A stretch of 7,143 bases of DNA from Pseudonocardiales bacterium (GTDB lineage: Bacteria > Actinomycetota > Actinomycetes > Mycobacteriales > Jatrophihabitantaceae). The number at the start of each line of letters is the position of its first letter. The first letter of the stretch is position 1. The stretch covers positions 1-7,143 of the forward strand of contig JAVEEO010000275.1 in the NCBI GenBank assembly GCA_030840415.1, read 5' to 3'. Below are positions 5,506 to 7,143 of the stretch, in pieces. The position numbers and the translations under genes are program-made. A model generated the notes under the pieces. The model saw only the letters and a program-made list of their open reading frames with translations. It made no database searches and had not been told where the DNA came from.

Positions 5506-7143
5506 GCACCGTCGGCACCGCCCAGTCGCTGTGGCTGCTGGTCGCCGCACTCGGCCTTGCGCTGTCGGTCTGCTACGCGGGCAATCCCATGCTCGGGCAG
5601 GGCGCGTTCCTGGCGGTCGGCGGCTATGCGGTGGCGCTGCTCGGCCCCGGCGGCAGCGGGCTGCCGCTGGGGGTCGCGGCGGGCCTCGCGGTGCTGCTGG
5701 CAGCGGTGGCCGGCTACCTCACGGCGCTGGCCACCGCCCGGCTGGACGCCGGTTACCTGGCGCTGGCGACCTGGGCGCTGGCCTGGCTGGCCCAGCGCGT
5801 GCCGACGGCGTTTCCGAAGCTGTTCGGCGGCACCGAGGGCCTGGTCCGGCCCGCGCCGGCCCGGCTGGTGTCGCGCACCCTCGGCATCGAAGTCACCCTC
5901 ACCGACCGGCTGAACCTGGCGCTGGCCGCCGCCTGTTGCCTGCTGGTGCTTCTCGCCCTGTACCGGCTCGGCCGTGGCCCGGGCGGGTTGGAACTGGCCG
6001 GCCTGCGCGAGGCTCCGGACCTGGCCGCCTCGCTCGGGATACCGCTGGCCGCCCGCCGGCGGGCCGTGCTCACGGCGACCGCCGCTCTGGGCGGCCTGGC
6101 CGGTGCCGGATCCACCGTCCTGGTAGGGGTGATCTCGCCCGCGGACGTCAGCCCGCTGCTGTCGCTGGAGCTGTTGGCCGCGGTGCTGATCGGCGGCACC
6201 GCGCGGTCCTGGGGACCGGTGCCGGGGGTCCTCCTGCTGGCGGTGCTGCCGGGTGGGGCGCTCGCGGTGACCGGGGCCGGCGGCGCACCGGCCCGCGGGG
6301 TGCTGGTGGCGCTGCTGCTGCTGGCCGCGCTGGCGGCCCGGGCGCTGGTCCGGCGGCAGGCGCGCCGGGACCGGCCGCCGCCACCGGGGTCGCAGCCCGC
6401 GCCGCCGGCCCGGCGGGGCACCGGCCTGGAGCTGCGCTCGGCCAGCGTCCACTACGCCGGGGTGACGGCGCTGGACGACGTCAGCCTGAGCTTGCGGCCC
6501 GGCCAGGTGCACGCGCTGATCGGCCCGAACGGCAGCGGCAAGTCGACCCTGCTGGACGTGCTGGCCGGGAGCCTGGACGCCGGGACGGTCCGGCTCGGCG
6601 CGGCGGTGCTGCCCGCCGGCACGGTCTGCGAGCGGGTCCGGGCCGGGGTGGTGCGCACCCCGCAGCACACCACGGTGCCGGCCGGGCTCAGCACGGTCCA
6701 GCAGGTTGCCCTGGGCGCACGCGGCGGCCACTGCTGGCCCCAGTCGGTGCCGCGCCACCTGCTGAGCACCCCGCGGTCCCGGCTGCAGGCGGCCCGGCTG
6801 CGGGCCGGCGTCACCGCCACCCTGGACGGCCTGGGGCTGGGCCGGCTGGCCGGCCTGGACCCCGCCGGGCTGAGCACCGGGGAGCGGCAACTGCTGCAGC
6901 TGGCCCGGGCGGTGGCCACCGGCGCCCCGGTGCTGCTCTTCGACGAGCCGGCGGCCGGCATGACGGCCGCCGAGCGCGCCGAGTTGCGCGGCGTGCTGCG
7001 CCGGTTGGCCGACGACGGCGCCACCGTCGGGATCGTCGAGCACGACCTGCGCTTGGTCGCCGCGGTGGCCGATCAGGTCACCGTGCTGGACGCCGGGCGG
7101 GTACTGGCCACCGGCGATGCGGCGGCGGTGCGCGCCGACCCCG
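5502..7143 (+). CDS. LivM permease-LivG ATPase fusion, 3' end outside window
   Basis: One open frame from GTG 5502 to the window edge (547 codons) joins both halves of a Liv-type ABC importer. Residues about 1-285 are a LivM permease: MLGQGAFLAVGGYAVALL (30-47), the coupling loop LREAPDLAASLGIPLAARRR (168-187) and VLIGGTARSWGPVPG (228-242). A Pro/Arg-rich linker (about 284-306) leads to a LivG ATPase: Walker A GPNGSGKST (341-349), Q-loop Gln388 in VRTPQHT, signature LSTGE (457-461), Walker B VLLFDE (477-482) with AAGM, and the switch His514 in VEHDL. The ATPase lacks only its last few residues. The signature reads LSTGE where LSGGQ or LSYGQ is usual. No Shine-Dalgarno precedes the GTG, which overlaps the livH stop by 4 bp, so translation is probably coupled. 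Such fusions are known in actinobacteria. A LivF ATPase and a binding protein would be expected nearby but are not in view. Confidence 0.92.
   Translation, partial: MSTVGTAQSLWLLVAALGLALSVCYAGNPMLGQGAFLAVGGYAVALLGPGGSGLPLGVAAGLAVLLAAVAGYLTALATARLDAGYLALATWALAWLAQRVPTAFPKLFGGTEGLVRPAPARLVSRTLGIEVTLTDRLNLALAAACCLLVLLALYRLGRGPGGLELAGLREAPDLAASLGIPLAARRRAVLTATAALGGLAGAGSTVLVGVISPADVSPLLSLELLAAVLIGGTARSWGPVPGVLLLAVLPGGALAVTGAGGAPARGVLVALLLLAALAARALVRRQARRDRPPPPGSQPAPPARRGTGLELRSASVHYAGVTALDDVSLSLRPGQVHALIGPNGSGKSTLLDVLAGSLDAGTVRLGAAVLPAGTVCERVRAGVVRTPQHTTVPAGLSTVQQVALGARGGHCWPQSVPRHLLSTPRSRLQAARLRAGVTATLDGLGLGRLAGLDPAGLSTGERQLLQLARAVATGAPVLLFDEPAAGMTAAERAELRGVLRRLADDGATVGIVEHDLRLVAAVADQVTVLDAGRVLATGDAAAVRADP

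Noticed and set aside
5379..7043. 554-codon minus-strand open frame rich in Gln, Arg and Pro
   Set aside because: It is antisense to the LivM-LivG fusion, which has all ABC motifs; the long frame is a GC-bias artefact.

Overview
The window is very GC-rich DNA with tightly packed genes, short ATGA/GTGA stop-start overlaps and GTG starts. The protein families also point to an actinobacterium (Streptomyces- or Micromonospora-like). I cannot resolve the genus from sequence alone.

Layout. From a divergent intergenic region at about 4345-4557, everything to the left is on the minus strand and everything to the right is on the plus strand. Minus strand, in transcription order: a complete cytochrome P450 (4344-3103); two GC-rich hairpins (3087-3061 and 3030-2995) that probably end its transcript; the wreck of an acyl-CoA/acyl-AMP ligase gene (about 2985-2700) that keeps its Shine-Dalgarno, start and C-terminal tail but has lost its middle; a DUF1622 membrane protein (2601-2236); and a three-gene set for a flavin/iron-sulfur amine or amino acid dehydrogenase. 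That set is a DAO-family FAD subunit (2166-1021), a small [2Fe-2S] protein (1024-755) and an HcnB-like FAD/NAD-type subunit (from 771, running off the left edge). The three are translationally coupled by 4-bp and 17-bp overlaps. Plus strand: a LivH-type permease (4558-5505) overlapping by 4 bp a LivM permease fused in one frame to a LivG ATPase (from 5502, running off the right edge).

How the genes may work together (inference). The Liv-type ABC transporter could import an amino acid or derivative, and the HcnC/HcnA/HcnB-type complex would oxidise its C-N bond. This is the arrangement of the hydrogen cyanide synthase, opine oxidase and D-hydroxyproline dehydrogenase families. The substrate cannot be read from the sequence. 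No substrate-binding protein, LivF or downstream catabolic enzyme lies inside the window. Both the DAO gene and livH have a -10-like hexamer ending exactly 6 nt before the start codon and no clear ribosome-binding site, so both may be leaderless.

Most notable points: the internally deleted ligase pseudogene; the P450 with Val in place of the I-helix acid; an in-frame 18-bp tandem repeat that builds an Ala/Glu/Thr tail on the HcnB-like subunit; and the permease-ATPase fusion.
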